From DATKZH01 sp964475955 (GTDB taxonomy: Bacteria; Planctomycetota; Planctomycetia; Pirellulales; Thermoguttaceae), in the NCBI GenBank assembly GCA_964475955.1, contig CAYYZY010000007.1, positions 1-64,000 on the forward strand: a stretch of DNA of 64,000 bases, written 5' to 3'. Position 1 is the stretch's first letter. Each line of letters opens with the position of its first letter. Both the position numbers and the translations under genes were made by a program. Positions 17,790 through 26,158 of the stretch are shown here, piece after piece. The notes under the pieces were generated by a model. The model was given only the letters and a program-made list of their open reading frames with translations, was not told the origin of the DNA and ran no database searches.

Positions 17790-18446
17790 TCAGGGTCGCT
17801 TCCCGTTCAACTTCACCGCGAACGAACAGCAGTAGTCGCCCTCGTGACGGTACGTCGTGCGGCGAACCGGCGCCCGAAGCACACGCCGCAACATCTCCTG
17901 GTCGACGCAACAGACCGACTGCGACTCCTCGAACATGCTGATGAACGGGCAGCTCCGCTTGTGAAGCACGATGGTGCCTTCGCCGTCATCCTCGACGTCG
18001 ACCTCGCATCCTTCCTCGCCGAGCAGCTCCGCAACCTGGAAGAGCCGCTCCCGCGCGGTCTTGCCGGTGACGCGCGGCTTATAGTGATTGGCCAGCTTCC
18101 GGCCCACCCGGCGGAGCACCTTCCGCTTCATGTCGTCGCCGCAGATCTCCGCGACCGCCTCCCAGATGGCGGGCACGAGCAGGCACTGGTTGCTGGCGAA
18201 CAGCTTCAGCAGGCATTCGGTCGTGGTCGAATAGAGGTGTCGCGGGCGCCCGCGCCCGGCCGGCGCCTCGGTAGACCGTTCGACGAAGCCGGCGGCGAGC
18301 AATTCGTTGAGTTGCTCGGTGACGGCCGTTCGGGTGACGCCGGTGGCGCGAATCAGCTCGGCGACGCTTTGAGGACGTTTGCCCACGAGCAGTCGCACGA
18401 TGCGCATCCCGGCTTCACTGACCCCGTGTTCTGGGGGTGGAGGCAT
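17790..18446 (-). CDS. SufR-like helix-turn-helix regulator with C-terminal Cys cluster
   Basis: A 218-residue protein. Residues 10-75 form a winged helix (SVAELIRATGVTRTAVTEQLNELLAAGFV, then wing GRGRPRHLY). The C-terminal part has cysteines at 166, 179, 180, 206 and 207. Cys166 and Cys179 are 12 residues apart, which matches the Fe-S-binding spacing of SufR repressors. It therefore probably senses iron-sulfur status or redox state through a cluster and represses a set of genes. A TTGCCG-N17-TATTAT promoter overlapped by a palindrome lies about 100 bases upstream, suggesting autoregulation. No suf genes are in the window; the cytochrome downstream is a candidate target. Confidence 0.82.
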   Translation of the reverse strand: MPPPPEHGVSEAGMRIVRLLVGKRPQSVAELIRATGVTRTAVTEQLNELLAAGFVERSTEAPAGRGRPRHLYSTTTECLLKLFASNQCLLVPAIWEAVAEICGDDMKRKVLRRVGRKLANHYKPRVTGKTARERLFQVAELLGEEGCEVDVEDDGEGTIVLHKRSCPFISMFEESQSVCCVDQEMLRRVLRAPVRRTTYRHEGDYCCSFAVKLNGKRP

Positions 18447-18542
18447 GGTGTCCGAGCTCTCAGGGGCTTTGGTTGGGAGCCTTGACCGGAGGGCGCGGTG
18501 CGGGCAGCCCGGCTCCGCCGTCGCGTCCCATTTTTCTCAATC

Positions 18543-18553
18543 TTATCTGATAA
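18543..18553. promoter_or_regulatory. candidate operator TTATCTGATAA
   Basis: An 11-base near-perfect palindrome (TTATC-T-GATAA) lying in a short AT-rich island of an otherwise GC-rich region. It overlaps the -10 hexamer of the promoter at 18550-18578, the usual place for a repressor site. It differs from the cyanobacterial SufR site (CAAC-N6-GTTG), so binding by the neighbouring SufR-like protein is an inference from position. Confidence 0.45.
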
Positions 18554-18578
18554 TATCCGCTTTGCTCCATTTCGGCAA
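18550..18578 (-). promoter_or_regulatory. sigma70-type promoter of the SufR-like regulator
   Basis: On the minus strand, TTGCCG (18578-18573), a 17-base spacer, then TATTAT (18555-18550). The hexamers match the consensus at 4 and 5 of 6 positions. The transcript would have a leader of about 100 bases before the ATG at 18446. Confidence 0.5.
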
Positions 18579-18718
18579 ATCCAGTACGCAATTCTGACCG
18601 TGAACAATACGCAACGAGCCGTGTTCTTCCCCGCTTGTGGAGGCCCGGCGAAGCGGCCGGCGCAACTGCGCCACGCCGCGCATAGGGGGCCGCTGAGCCC
18701 GCGCTTCTTCAGAAGGCT

Positions 18719-18937
18719 TCAGAAGATCGTGTAGATCAGCGGCGCGGCTCCGGTTCCTCCCAACACGACGAGGATCCCCAGCGCCAGGAGCACGAGCAGG
18801 ATCGGAACGAGCCACCACTTCCGGTTGTGGGCCAGGAAGTGGAGGAACTCGCCGATCAAGCCCGTCTGAGGGCGGGATGCCTCTTCCTCGAAGTTCGCGG
18901 CCTGAGTCGGTCGACCGGTTGGCGAAGACTCGACCAT
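18719..18937 (-). CDS. DUF5989 family small membrane protein
   Basis: A 72-residue protein with a polar N-terminus, then GLIGEFLHFLAHNRKWWLVPILLVLLALGILVVL and a hydrophobic tail ending PLIYTIF. The pattern 'EF..FL...RKWWL.P' followed by one or two membrane helices is that of DUF5989, which accompanies SxtJ-like proteins and carbamoyltransferases in other genomes. I start it at the ATG at 18937; the longer frame overlaps the SxtJ-like gene. It is third in the cassette 21482 to 18719. It is probably an accessory membrane subunit for the carbamoyltransferase, though its biochemical role is not established. Confidence 0.85.
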   Translation of the reverse strand: MVESSPTGRPTQAANFEEEASRPQTGLIGEFLHFLAHNRKWWLVPILLVLLALGILVVLGGTGAAPLIYTIF

Positions 18938-19007
18938 GCTCTCGTTCCGATCCGTTGCGATTCGCTCGGCCTTTCCGCTCCCGCCCGCGCTGGCCGAGCG
19001 GGCGGGG

Positions 19008-19424
19008 TCAGAACTGCCGAAAATACCGTTCCGCGGCCGGGGGCCCCTCTCGGGGTTCCCAGTACGACCCCACGCCCCGGTTGAATCGGCGCCCGAGCGG
19101 GTCGTGCCCCACGCGCCGCAGCAGAAGACCCGTGGGCGTGAGCACCACATAGTATACTCCGGCGAGCACCGAATGCGAGACCACAAAACCGATCGGCCAC
19201 GCCGCGTACACGCTCCCCAGGTACACGGCCCGCATGAATGGGGGAACCATCCACCCGATGAGGGGCACACTCACGGCCGCAATCGCCGCTGCCAAGAAGG
19301 CCGTCGTCGATGCGCCGCAGCCGTAGCCGGCGGCCGCGATCATCCCGAACACGACAAGCCAGCCCGCGCCGAACAGGTTCAATTGGAGCCGCGAGGGCTG
19401 CCGGTTGATTCGAAGGATGCCCAT
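19008..19424 (-). CDS. SxtJ family membrane protein
   Basis: A 138-residue protein with three or four hydrophobic segments and the SxtJ-type end (LTPTGLLLRRVGHDPLGRRF...YWEPRE..AERYFRQF). SxtJ was named in saxitoxin clusters, but homologues are widespread beside carbamoyltransferases and polysaccharide genes. It lies between the carbamoyltransferase and the DUF5989 gene, with spacings of 189 and 70 bases. A membrane partner that holds the carbamoyltransferase at its glycan or lipid-linked substrate is a reasonable guess, not shown. Confidence 0.85.
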   Translation of the reverse strand: MGILRINRQPSRLQLNLFGAGWLVVFGMIAAAGYGCGASTTAFLAAAIAAVSVPLIGWMVPPFMRAVYLGSVYAAWPIGFVVSHSVLAGVYYVVLTPTGLLLRRVGHDPLGRRFNRGVGSYWEPREGPPAAERYFRQF

Positions 19425-19613
19425 GTCGTCGCTTTCCCCAGTTTTCGCCCGGATTATCCATTTCTAAGACGGCGTGCCATTCCGTCTGCCCCCTCGTGGG
19501 AAGGGGTTCCACGCCGTCGACGCCACGCAGACGGACCCTCGAATCCTCCCAAAACAGAGTGCCTCTCGGCGGGGAGCGTTCTCTGACGCGACTCCATTGG
19601 CGACCACGCCTCC

Positions 19614-21482
19614 TCAATCCGGGGGAAACTGCGCAAGATAAGCCTTGTGAGGAAAGTCCCTCGCGGCCTGCGGCTGGTCGTCCTTCACGAGCAGGAAGTC
19701 CTCGATCACCAACGCATCCAGCTCGGTCGCCAGGAAGCAGCCGTACGCGTCGGCCGGGCTGCATACGATCGGCTCGCCCCGCACGTTGAAGCTGGTGTTG
19801 ACCAACACCGGGCAGCCGGTTTTGGCCTCGAAGGCTCGGATCAATCGGTAGAACCGCCCATGGCGCGATGCGTCGACCGTCTGCACGCGGGCCGAGCCGT
19901 CGACGTGCGTCACGGCCGGCAGCGACGAACGAATCGCGTCCAACCGGTCCAGCCGCGACGCGCTCCGCTCCGCCCCCGACGCGTTTCCGCCCGGCGCGTT
20001 TCCGCCCGGCGCGCTCCGCTTCGCCCCCCTCACCGGAGCTACCAGGAGCATGTAGGGGCTCTCCTGGCCGTCGACCAGGTCGAAGTGCTCGCTCGCCCGC
20101 TCCCGCAGAACCGAGGGCGCGAAGGGGCGGAACGATTCGCGAAACTTGACGCGCAGGTTGATGTCTTGCTGCATGCGGGGGCTGCGCGCGTCGGCCAGGA
20201 TGCTCCGGGAGCCGAGGGCCCTGGGGCCGAACTCCATGCGTCCTTGCATCCAGCCCACCAGCTTCTGGTCGGCCAAAAGATCGGCCACGCAGGCCAGGAG
20301 GCGGTCTTCGCAGTCGAAGCGGCGATAGACGGCGTTCTGCCGGTCGAGGAAGTCGCACACCTCGTCCCCGGAAAAACGCGGCCCGAGCAGCGAGCCGTGC
20401 TGGGCGTCGCACGAGCCGGGGCGACGCGGCTTGCCAAGGAGCTGGTGCCAGATCAAGAGGGCCACGCCGAGCGCACCGCCGGCGTCCCCCGCGGCCGGCT
20501 GGATCCAGACCCGCTCGAAGGGGCCCTCGCGGAGCACCCGTCCGTTGGCCACGCAGTTGAGGGCGACGCCGCCGGCCAGGCAGAGGTTCGGCGTGCCCAC
20601 CTGGCGGTGGACGTGCCGGGCGGCCCTGAGCATGATCTCCTCGGTCACCTTCTGGATGGAGGCCGCCAGGTCCATTTCGCGCTCGGTAATCGGGGCTTCC
20701 GGCCGGCGCGGCGGCCCGCCGAAGAGCCGTTCGAACCTCTTGGAGGTCATCCGGAGCCCCTGGCCGTAGCGGAAGTACGACAAGTCGAGCCGAAACGAGC
20801 CGTCGGGCTTCAGGTCGACGAGCTTCTCGAGGACCAGGTCTTCGTATCTCGGCTCGCCGTAAGGGGCCAGCCCCATCAGCTTGTACTCGCCCGAGTTGAC
20901 GCGGAAACCGCAGAAGTAGGTGAACGCCGAGTAGAGCAACCCCAACGAATGGGGGAAACGAAGTTCGTGGGTGAGGCTGATCCGGTTGCCGCGCCCGAGG
21001 CCGAAGCTGGCGGTGGCCCATTCCCCGACGCCGTCGACCGTGAGGATCGCGGCCTCGTCGAACGGCGAGGGAAAGAACGCGCTGGCGCCGTGCGACTCGT
21101 GGTGCTCGGCGAACACGTACCGCCGCTTGTACTTCCGCCCGAGCCCCCGGTTCATCTGGCGCACCAGGTGCAGCTTCTCGTGGAGCCAGCCGGGCATGGC
21201 GGCCAGGAACGAGCGAAACCCGGCCGGCGCGAACGCGAGATAGGTCTCCAGCAGTCGCTCGAATTTCAGCAGCGGCTTGTCGTAGAAGCCCACGTAGTCG
21301 AGCGCCTCAGGCGCAAGCCCAGCCTCCTCCAGGCAGTAGGCGATGGCATGGACGGGGAAGCCGGCGTCGTGCTTGCGCCGGGTGAAGCGCTCCTCCTGGG
21401 CGGCGGCCACGATCCGGCCATCGACGACCAATGCGGCGGCCGCATCGTGGTAGAAGGCCGAGATGCCGAGGATCGCCGTCAT
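19614..21482 (-). CDS. carbamoyltransferase (NodU/CmcH family)
   Basis: A 622-residue protein with both parts of the NodU/CmcH architecture. The N-terminal ASKHA-like domain has MTAILGISAFYHDAAAALV, EHHESHGASAFFPSPF and ILTVDGVGEWA. The YrdC-like C-terminal part has GRMEFGPRALGSRSILAD and VNTSFNVRGEPIV. It transfers a carbamoyl group from carbamoyl phosphate, via carbamoyl-AMP, to a hydroxyl of a small molecule or sugar. An unusual Gly/Ala/Ser insert (GGNAPGGNASGAERSAS), encoded by tandem DNA repeats at 19960-20027, interrupts the conserved region. SxtJ and DUF5989 genes follow; a lipopolysaccharide core cluster diverges from it, making a surface-glycan substrate plausible. Confidence 0.93.
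   Translation of the reverse strand: MTAILGISAFYHDAAAALVVDGRIVAAAQEERFTRRKHDAGFPVHAIAYCLEEAGLAPEALDYVGFYDKPLLKFERLLETYLAFAPAGFRSFLAAMPGWLHEKLHLVRQMNRGLGRKYKRRYVFAEHHESHGASAFFPSPFDEAAILTVDGVGEWATASFGLGRGNRISLTHELRFPHSLGLLYSAFTYFCGFRVNSGEYKLMGLAPYGEPRYEDLVLEKLVDLKPDGSFRLDLSYFRYGQGLRMTSKRFERLFGGPPRRPEAPITEREMDLAASIQKVTEEIMLRAARHVHRQVGTPNLCLAGGVALNCVANGRVLREGPFERVWIQPAAGDAGGALGVALLIWHQLLGKPRRPGSCDAQHGSLLGPRFSGDEVCDFLDRQNAVYRRFDCEDRLLACVADLLADQKLVGWMQGRMEFGPRALGSRSILADARSPRMQQDINLRVKFRESFRPFAPSVLRERASEHFDLVDGQESPYMLLVAPVRGAKRSAPGGNAPGGNASGAERSASRLDRLDAIRSSLPAVTHVDGSARVQTVDASRHGRFYRLIRAFEAKTGCPVLVNTSFNVRGEPIVCSPADAYGCFLATELDALVIEDFLLVKDDQPQAARDFPHKAYLAQFPPD
19960..20027. repeat. short tandem repeats inside the carbamoyltransferase gene
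   Basis: GCGTTTCCGCCCGGC occurs twice head to tail (19981-19995 and 19996-20010), flanked by two copies of GCGCTCCGCT(C/T)CGCCCCC (19960-19977 and 20011-20027). The repeat unit is 15 bases, so copy number changes keep the reading frame. Confidence 0.8.
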
Positions 21483-21968
21483 GGAACCGCCGCAGAAGTG
21501 CCGCCCGCGCTGGATGAAGCTGCCCACCCGTGCGGGCCGCCAGCAAGGCCGTTAACGCCATGATCTTGTCCCTAGGCGGGGATGTCAATCCGCTCTATAG
21601 GGTGGCTTCGTCCGCGCGCCGCGGGCTGCTGGGTGTAGCGATCGGAAGCCGCACATTCCCGGCGTTCCCTCGCCCCACCCCGTTTCGCGCCTTCTCGCGC
21701 TTTTGTTGGCCGTTGTTGCCTTGCCCACGGCTTGGTAATGCCGTCAGTCGCCACGCGCTGATTTCCGTTCGCCAATTCCGCCACCCCTCCCCTGCTGTTG
21801 AATTGCTATTGGCCCAGCTCTTGGGGGCGGTTATCCTCCCGCCTTCGGACATAGTCCCACAGAGGGCCAGCCGGTGCGCCCATTTTGTGCGTTCCTCCTG
21901 GTTCGCCTCGACGGGCCCTGCGTGATTCACGGCGTGCACTCCAACACGGATACTCGGGCGCTGTTCGA
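21483..21968. other. divergent intergenic region, no gene seen
   Basis: This 486-base gap separates the carbamoyltransferase (minus) from the heptosyltransferase (plus). It is less GC-rich than its neighbours in the part around 21700-21850. It must hold both promoters, but I cannot pick convincing hexamers. No dispersed repeat is visible. The frames in it have no protein-like features. Confidence 0.5.
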
Positions 21969-23024
21969 ATGAACATCGGCCTGTTCCTACCCAACTGGCT
22001 CGGCGACCTGGTGATGGCCACGCCCTCGCTGAGGGCGATGCGGCGTCACTTCGGGCGCGACGCGCGCCTCGTGGGGATCGTCCGGCCCAACCTGGCCGGC
22101 CTGTTGAACGGCACCGATTGGCTCGACGAGCAGCGGCTTTTCGATCCCCGGGCCCGGCAGCGGGCGTATCGCCAGCGCGCCCTGATTCGGTGGATGCGCC
22201 GCGAGCGCTTCGACCTGGTCGTCCTGTTTCCCAATTCGCTCCGCACGGCCGTTCTGGCGTGGTTCGGAGGTGCCAAGGAGCGAATCGGTTACGTGATGGA
22301 CGGCCGGGGGCCGGCCCTGACCGGCCGGGTGTACCCCGACCGGGAGAACGGGCGCGTCGCCGCGCGCCCGCTGGTCGACTACTACCTGGCGCTGGCCGAG
22401 GCCGCCGGATGCCCGCCGGGTTCGCCGCAACTGGAGCTGGTCTGCACCGAGGCGGAGCAGGAGTTGGGCGACTGCGTCTGGCGCAAGCTGGGCCTTCGGG
22501 CCGACGGGCGCGTGATCGCCGTGAACTCCAGCGGCGCGTACGGCGAGGCCAAGCTGTGGCCGGAACGGCACTTCGGCGAGCTCGCCCGACGCCTGGCCGA
22601 CGAGACCGACCACGACGTGCTGGTCATCTGCGGCCCCGACGAGCGCGGCATCTCCCGGCGGATCGTTCGCCACGCACGCCACCGGCGCGTCTTTTCGTTG
22701 GCCGACCAGCCGCTGGGCCTGGCGACCAGCAAGGCGTGCATCCGACGGTGCCGGTTGATGGTCTCCACCGACAGTGGGCCGCGGCACGTCGCGGCCGCAT
22801 TCGACCGGCCGGTGGTGACGCTGTTCGGGCCCACGCTGCCGGTGTGGGTCAGAAATCCTACGGTCCGCGGCGTCGACGTGCAGCTCGACCTCGACTGCGT
22901 CGGCTGCGGCAAACGAACCTGTCCCCTGCGCCACCACAAGTGCATGCAGGATCTCTCCGTGGAGCAAGTCCACGCGGAGGTCGTCAAGCTGCTCGACGCC
23001 GAGGGCTCCACGCGGGCGGCGTGA
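21969..23024 (+). CDS. waaF: glycosyltransferase family 9, lipopolysaccharide heptosyltransferase II-like
   Basis: A 351-residue protein with the GT9 layout. The N-terminal NIGLFLPNWLGDLVMATPSLRAMR is typical of ADP-heptose:LPS heptosyltransferases. The C-terminal donor-binding block is STDSGPRHVAAAFDRPVVTLFGPT. A Cys-rich tail (DCVGCGKRTCPLRHHKC) is common in WaaF. It adds L-glycero-D-manno-heptose to the inner core on the cytoplasmic face of the inner membrane. The ATG at 21969 starts the first conserved strand; the upstream frame has no support. It is first in a plus-strand cluster of core genes. Confidence 0.88.
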   Translation: MNIGLFLPNWLGDLVMATPSLRAMRRHFGRDARLVGIVRPNLAGLLNGTDWLDEQRLFDPRARQRAYRQRALIRWMRRERFDLVVLFPNSLRTAVLAWFGGAKERIGYVMDGRGPALTGRVYPDRENGRVAARPLVDYYLALAEAAGCPPGSPQLELVCTEAEQELGDCVWRKLGLRADGRVIAVNSSGAYGEAKLWPERHFGELARRLADETDHDVLVICGPDERGISRRIVRHARHRRVFSLADQPLGLATSKACIRRCRLMVSTDSGPRHVAAAFDRPVVTLFGPTLPVWVRNPTVRGVDVQLDLDCVGCGKRTCPLRHHKCMQDLSVEQVHAEVVKLLDAEGSTRAA

Positions 23025-23096
23025 ACGGAGAGCAACAAGGGACATATCGGGGCGCCACTCGAGGCGCCGGACTCGCGTTTCGAGGGAACGCGGCGC

Positions 23097-23990
23097 GTGA
23101 TCCGAAGCAAGGACGCATACACCGCATCGGACCCTGCCCGGACCGGCCTCCTCCCGGCCCGCGACGGCATGATGTGGCTCGACGATCGGTATCAAACGGA
23201 GCTCGAGGCCGCCGGCCTGACGGACTTCGACGCCGTGATGTCGACCTCGGACGGGCAGTGCCTGCGCGTGCTCCCCGACCGCGAGAACCGGCACCTCCCA
23301 CTGCGACATCCTCGGCACCCGGCCCGCGGCGCCTACTTGAAACGGCACCGCGTGCGCACTTGGGGAAGCCGGCTTCGGGCGACGCTGGGAGGCGGCCCCG
23401 GGGAGACGGCCGGGCGCGTCGAAGCACGAAACATCCGGCGGCTGGCAGCCGACGGCGTCGCCAGCATGGACTTGGTCGCCTACGGCGAACGGCTCCGACC
23501 CGACGGACGGCTGGAGTCGTTCCTGCTCACCGAGGAGCTCGAAGGCTTCGAGCCGTTGGACGACTTCCTCAAGCGGCGTTTCCGGCCGCGGGGCGCCCTG
23601 GGCCCGGCGGCCCGCGACCGCGACCTCGACCGGCTGATCCGCAACGTGGCCGCGGTCGCCCGCGCCCTGCACGGCGCCGGTTACAATCATCGCGACCTGT
23701 ACTGCTGCCACTTCTTCGTTCGGGAGCCGGCCAAGGGCGCGTTCGAGGTGCGCTTGATCGACTTGCAGCGCGTGGAGCATCGTCGGCGATTTCGTCGTCG
23801 CTGGCTGGTCAAGGATCTGGCCCAGTTGGGCTATTCGGCCCCCGGGGCGTGGATCGGGACAAGTCATCGGCTGGCATTCTTTCGCCATTACTTGGGGGTC
23901 GAGAGACTGCGTCGGAGCGACAAGCGGTTGATCCGGGCCGTATTGGCCAAGCAACGACGTATCGCACGTAGAGAGGGACCGGCGGGATGA
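23097..23990 (+). CDS. WaaP/RfaP-like lipopolysaccharide core heptose kinase
   Basis: A 297-residue protein-kinase-like enzyme. The catalytic loop GAGYNHRDLYCCHFFV and the downstream VRLIDLQRVEHRRRFRRRWLVKDLAQLGYS closely follow the WaaP pattern (NHRD.Y.CHF, IDL.R, RRW..KDL). WaaP phosphorylates heptose I of the lipopolysaccharide core with ATP in the cytoplasm. The start is a GTG at 23097 after GAGGG; an ATG at 23169 (MMWLDDRY) is a possible alternative. It ends in an ATGA overlap with the next glycosyltransferase, so the two are translationally coupled. Confidence 0.85.
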   Translation: MIRSKDAYTASDPARTGLLPARDGMMWLDDRYQTELEAAGLTDFDAVMSTSDGQCLRVLPDRENRHLPLRHPRHPARGAYLKRHRVRTWGSRLRATLGGGPGETAGRVEARNIRRLAADGVASMDLVAYGERLRPDGRLESFLLTEELEGFEPLDDFLKRRFRPRGALGPAARDRDLDRLIRNVAAVARALHGAGYNHRDLYCCHFFVREPAKGAFEVRLIDLQRVEHRRRFRRRWLVKDLAQLGYSAPGAWIGTSHRLAFFRHYLGVERLRRSDKRLIRAVLAKQRRIARREGPAG

Positions 23991-25255
23991 GAATCGGCCT
24001 GGTAGTGGAACAGTTCGACCCGCTGCGCGGCGGCAAGGAGCAGTGGAGCGCCCAGTTCGCCTCGAAGCTGATCGAGCGGGGGCACGAGGTCCACGTGGTG
24101 GCCAGCCGCTTCAGCGACCAGGTGTGTACGATTCCCATCGTGCCGCATCGCCTGGACGGCGCGCGCTCGCAGATCGAGTTCGCCGAAGCGGCCGAGGAGC
24201 GGCTGCGGGCGCTGGGACTCGACGTCATCCACGACACGGGGGCCGGCTGGTACTGCGACGTGTTCCAGCCGCACGGCGGCTCGCGCCGCGCGCTGGTCGA
24301 GCACAACCTGCTGGCCTTTCCGCGCTGGATGCGCCCCGTCAAGCGGACCATCGACCGCTGGCTTCCCCGCCATCGCCGTTTCGAGACGATCATGGCGCGC
24401 CAGTTCGTCGACGACGGCCGGATCGTGCTGGGGCTGTCGGAGCGCACGCTGAACGACTTCGAGACCATCCACGGCATCTCCCGGGAGCGGATGCGCCTGG
24501 GCTACAACGGGGTCGACCCGGTCCGCTTTTCGCCCCGCCACCGCGCCGAGTACCGCCGGGCGGTGCGCCGCTGGTTCGGGCTCGACGACGACACGCTGCT
24601 GCTGCTGATCGTGGCGCACAATTTCGTGCTCAAGGGCGTGCCGACGCTCTTGAAGACGTTGGGCCGGATGGCCGCCCGGCGCCGGCCGGTCCACCTGGCC
24701 GTGGTGGGCGGGAAACGACTGCGGCCCTTCGAGCGCGCGGCCGTGCGCTGGGGCGCCGCCTCGAACGTGACCTTCACCGGCACGGTGCGCGACACGGTCC
24801 CCTTCTACGCGGCGGCCGACGTCTACGTCCACCCCACCTACCACGATTCGTGCAGCCTCGTCGTGCTCGAGGCCCTGGCCAGCGGCCTGCCGGTGATCAC
24901 CAGCCGGCTGAACGGGGCGGCCGAGCTTTTGACCGACGGGGCCGAGGGGTACGTGGTCGGCGACCCGGCCGACGTCGACCAACTGCTGGCCCGGCTGGAG
25001 CCGATGTTCGACCCGGTTGCGCGCCGGCGCATGGGCGACGCCGCCCGGCGCCTCGCCCTGGAGCATACCCTGGAACAGAACGTCGATGAGGTGCTTTCGG
25101 TCTATGAAGACGTGATCCGCCGGCGCGAAGCCCGGCGGCGCGACGCCGTGCTGCGCGCCCGCAAGCCGTTCGTCGTCCGCACCACCGGCGCCCCGGCCGC
25201 CCCGCAGCGAGCCGCCTCGCCGCGTCGCCGGCCGGCGGTTTCAAAGCGGGTATAG
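23987..25255 (+). CDS. glycosyltransferase family 4 (WaaG-like)
   Basis: A 422-residue GT-B enzyme. The N-terminus MRIGLVVEQFDPLRGGKEQWS includes the acceptor-site Gly-Gly. In the C-terminal half, VYVHPTYHDSCSLVVLEALASGLPVITSRLNGAAELL contains the EX7E-like nucleotide-sugar site of GT4. The closest familiar type is WaaG, which adds the first outer-core glucose. A basic tail follows. It overlaps the WaaP-like kinase stop by four bases and is followed after 5 bases by a GT2 gene. Confidence 0.88.
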   Translation: MRIGLVVEQFDPLRGGKEQWSAQFASKLIERGHEVHVVASRFSDQVCTIPIVPHRLDGARSQIEFAEAAEERLRALGLDVIHDTGAGWYCDVFQPHGGSRRALVEHNLLAFPRWMRPVKRTIDRWLPRHRRFETIMARQFVDDGRIVLGLSERTLNDFETIHGISRERMRLGYNGVDPVRFSPRHRAEYRRAVRRWFGLDDDTLLLLIVAHNFVLKGVPTLLKTLGRMAARRRPVHLAVVGGKRLRPFERAAVRWGAASNVTFTGTVRDTVPFYAAADVYVHPTYHDSCSLVVLEALASGLPVITSRLNGAAELLTDGAEGYVVGDPADVDQLLARLEPMFDPVARRRMGDAARRLALEHTLEQNVDEVLSVYEDVIRRREARRRDAVLRARKPFVVRTTGAPAAPQRAASPRRRPAVSKRV

Positions 25256-25260
25256 GCGCA

Positions 25261-26148
25261 TTGAGCACGGTCACCGCCAATCCGGCAACGACCCACGCAA
25301 CGACCCGGGACGAAGTGAGCCCCACGCCCGCACCACTCACCGTGCTAATCCCGTGCAAGGATGAGCGGCGCAACATTCGCGCCTGCATCGAGTCGGTCCG
25401 CCCGGTGGCCGACGAGATCCTGGTCGCCGACTCCGGCTCGACCGACGGCACGCTCGCGATCGTCCGCCGGATCGGCGATTGCCGCGTGATCGAGCGGGAG
25501 TACATCGACTCGGGCAACTTCAAGAACTGGGCCATCCCCCAGGCCGGGCACGGCTGGGTCCTCCTGGTCGACGCCGACGAGCGCGTCACCCCGCCGCTGG
25601 CCGACGAGATCCGTCGCCTGCTGGCCGGCCCGCCCCGGTGCGACGGCTACTGGATCCGCCGCGCCAACCACTTCATGGGCCACCGCATCCGCTTCAGCGG
25701 CTGGCAGAACGACCGCGTGCTGCGCCTGTTCCGGCGCGACCTGGCCCGCTACGACGACTCGGGCGACCACGCCGAAGTGCAAATCGCCACGGGCAGGGTG
25801 GGCCGGCTCCGGGCACGCCTGGCGCACTACACCTACTGGTCGTACGACCAGTACTTCCAGAAGTTCCAACGCTATACCACCCAGCAGGCGGAAACCTGGC
25901 TCCGACAGGGACGCCGCACCACCCGGCTCGACATGCTTTCCTCCGCGCCGCTGCGATTCCTGCGCAGCTACGTGCTCCAACTCGGCTTCCTCGACGGGCT
26001 GGCCGGACTCCAGGTGTGCGCGCTCACGGGGTTCTACTCCTTCATGAAGCGGGCGCGGCTTTGGGAATTGCAGCACGCCCCCGAAGCCGACCGTGTCCTC
26101 CCACACGACGTCCCCCACGGCGCCCGGCCCGACGACAAGGCGGCATGA
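25261..26148 (+). CDS. glycosyltransferase family 2, WaaE/KdtX-like
   Basis: A 295-residue GT-A enzyme. LTVLIPCKDERRNIRACIESV, the DSGSTDGT motif, the metal-binding LVDADERV and the later segments SGDHAEVQ, YWSYDQYFQKFQRYTTQQA and the hydrophobic C-terminus match WaaE/KdtX-type inner-core beta-glucosyltransferases. It works at the inner membrane. The frame opens with TTG at 25261, six bases after the preceding stop; no better start is visible before the conserved strand. It is part of the core operon. Confidence 0.87.
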   Translation: MSTVTANPATTHATTRDEVSPTPAPLTVLIPCKDERRNIRACIESVRPVADEILVADSGSTDGTLAIVRRIGDCRVIEREYIDSGNFKNWAIPQAGHGWVLLVDADERVTPPLADEIRRLLAGPPRCDGYWIRRANHFMGHRIRFSGWQNDRVLRLFRRDLARYDDSGDHAEVQIATGRVGRLRARLAHYTYWSYDQYFQKFQRYTTQQAETWLRQGRRTTRLDMLSSAPLRFLRSYVLQLGFLDGLAGLQVCALTGFYSFMKRARLWELQHAPEADRVLPHDVPHGARPDDKAA

Positions 26149-26158
26149 GTCGACTGCG

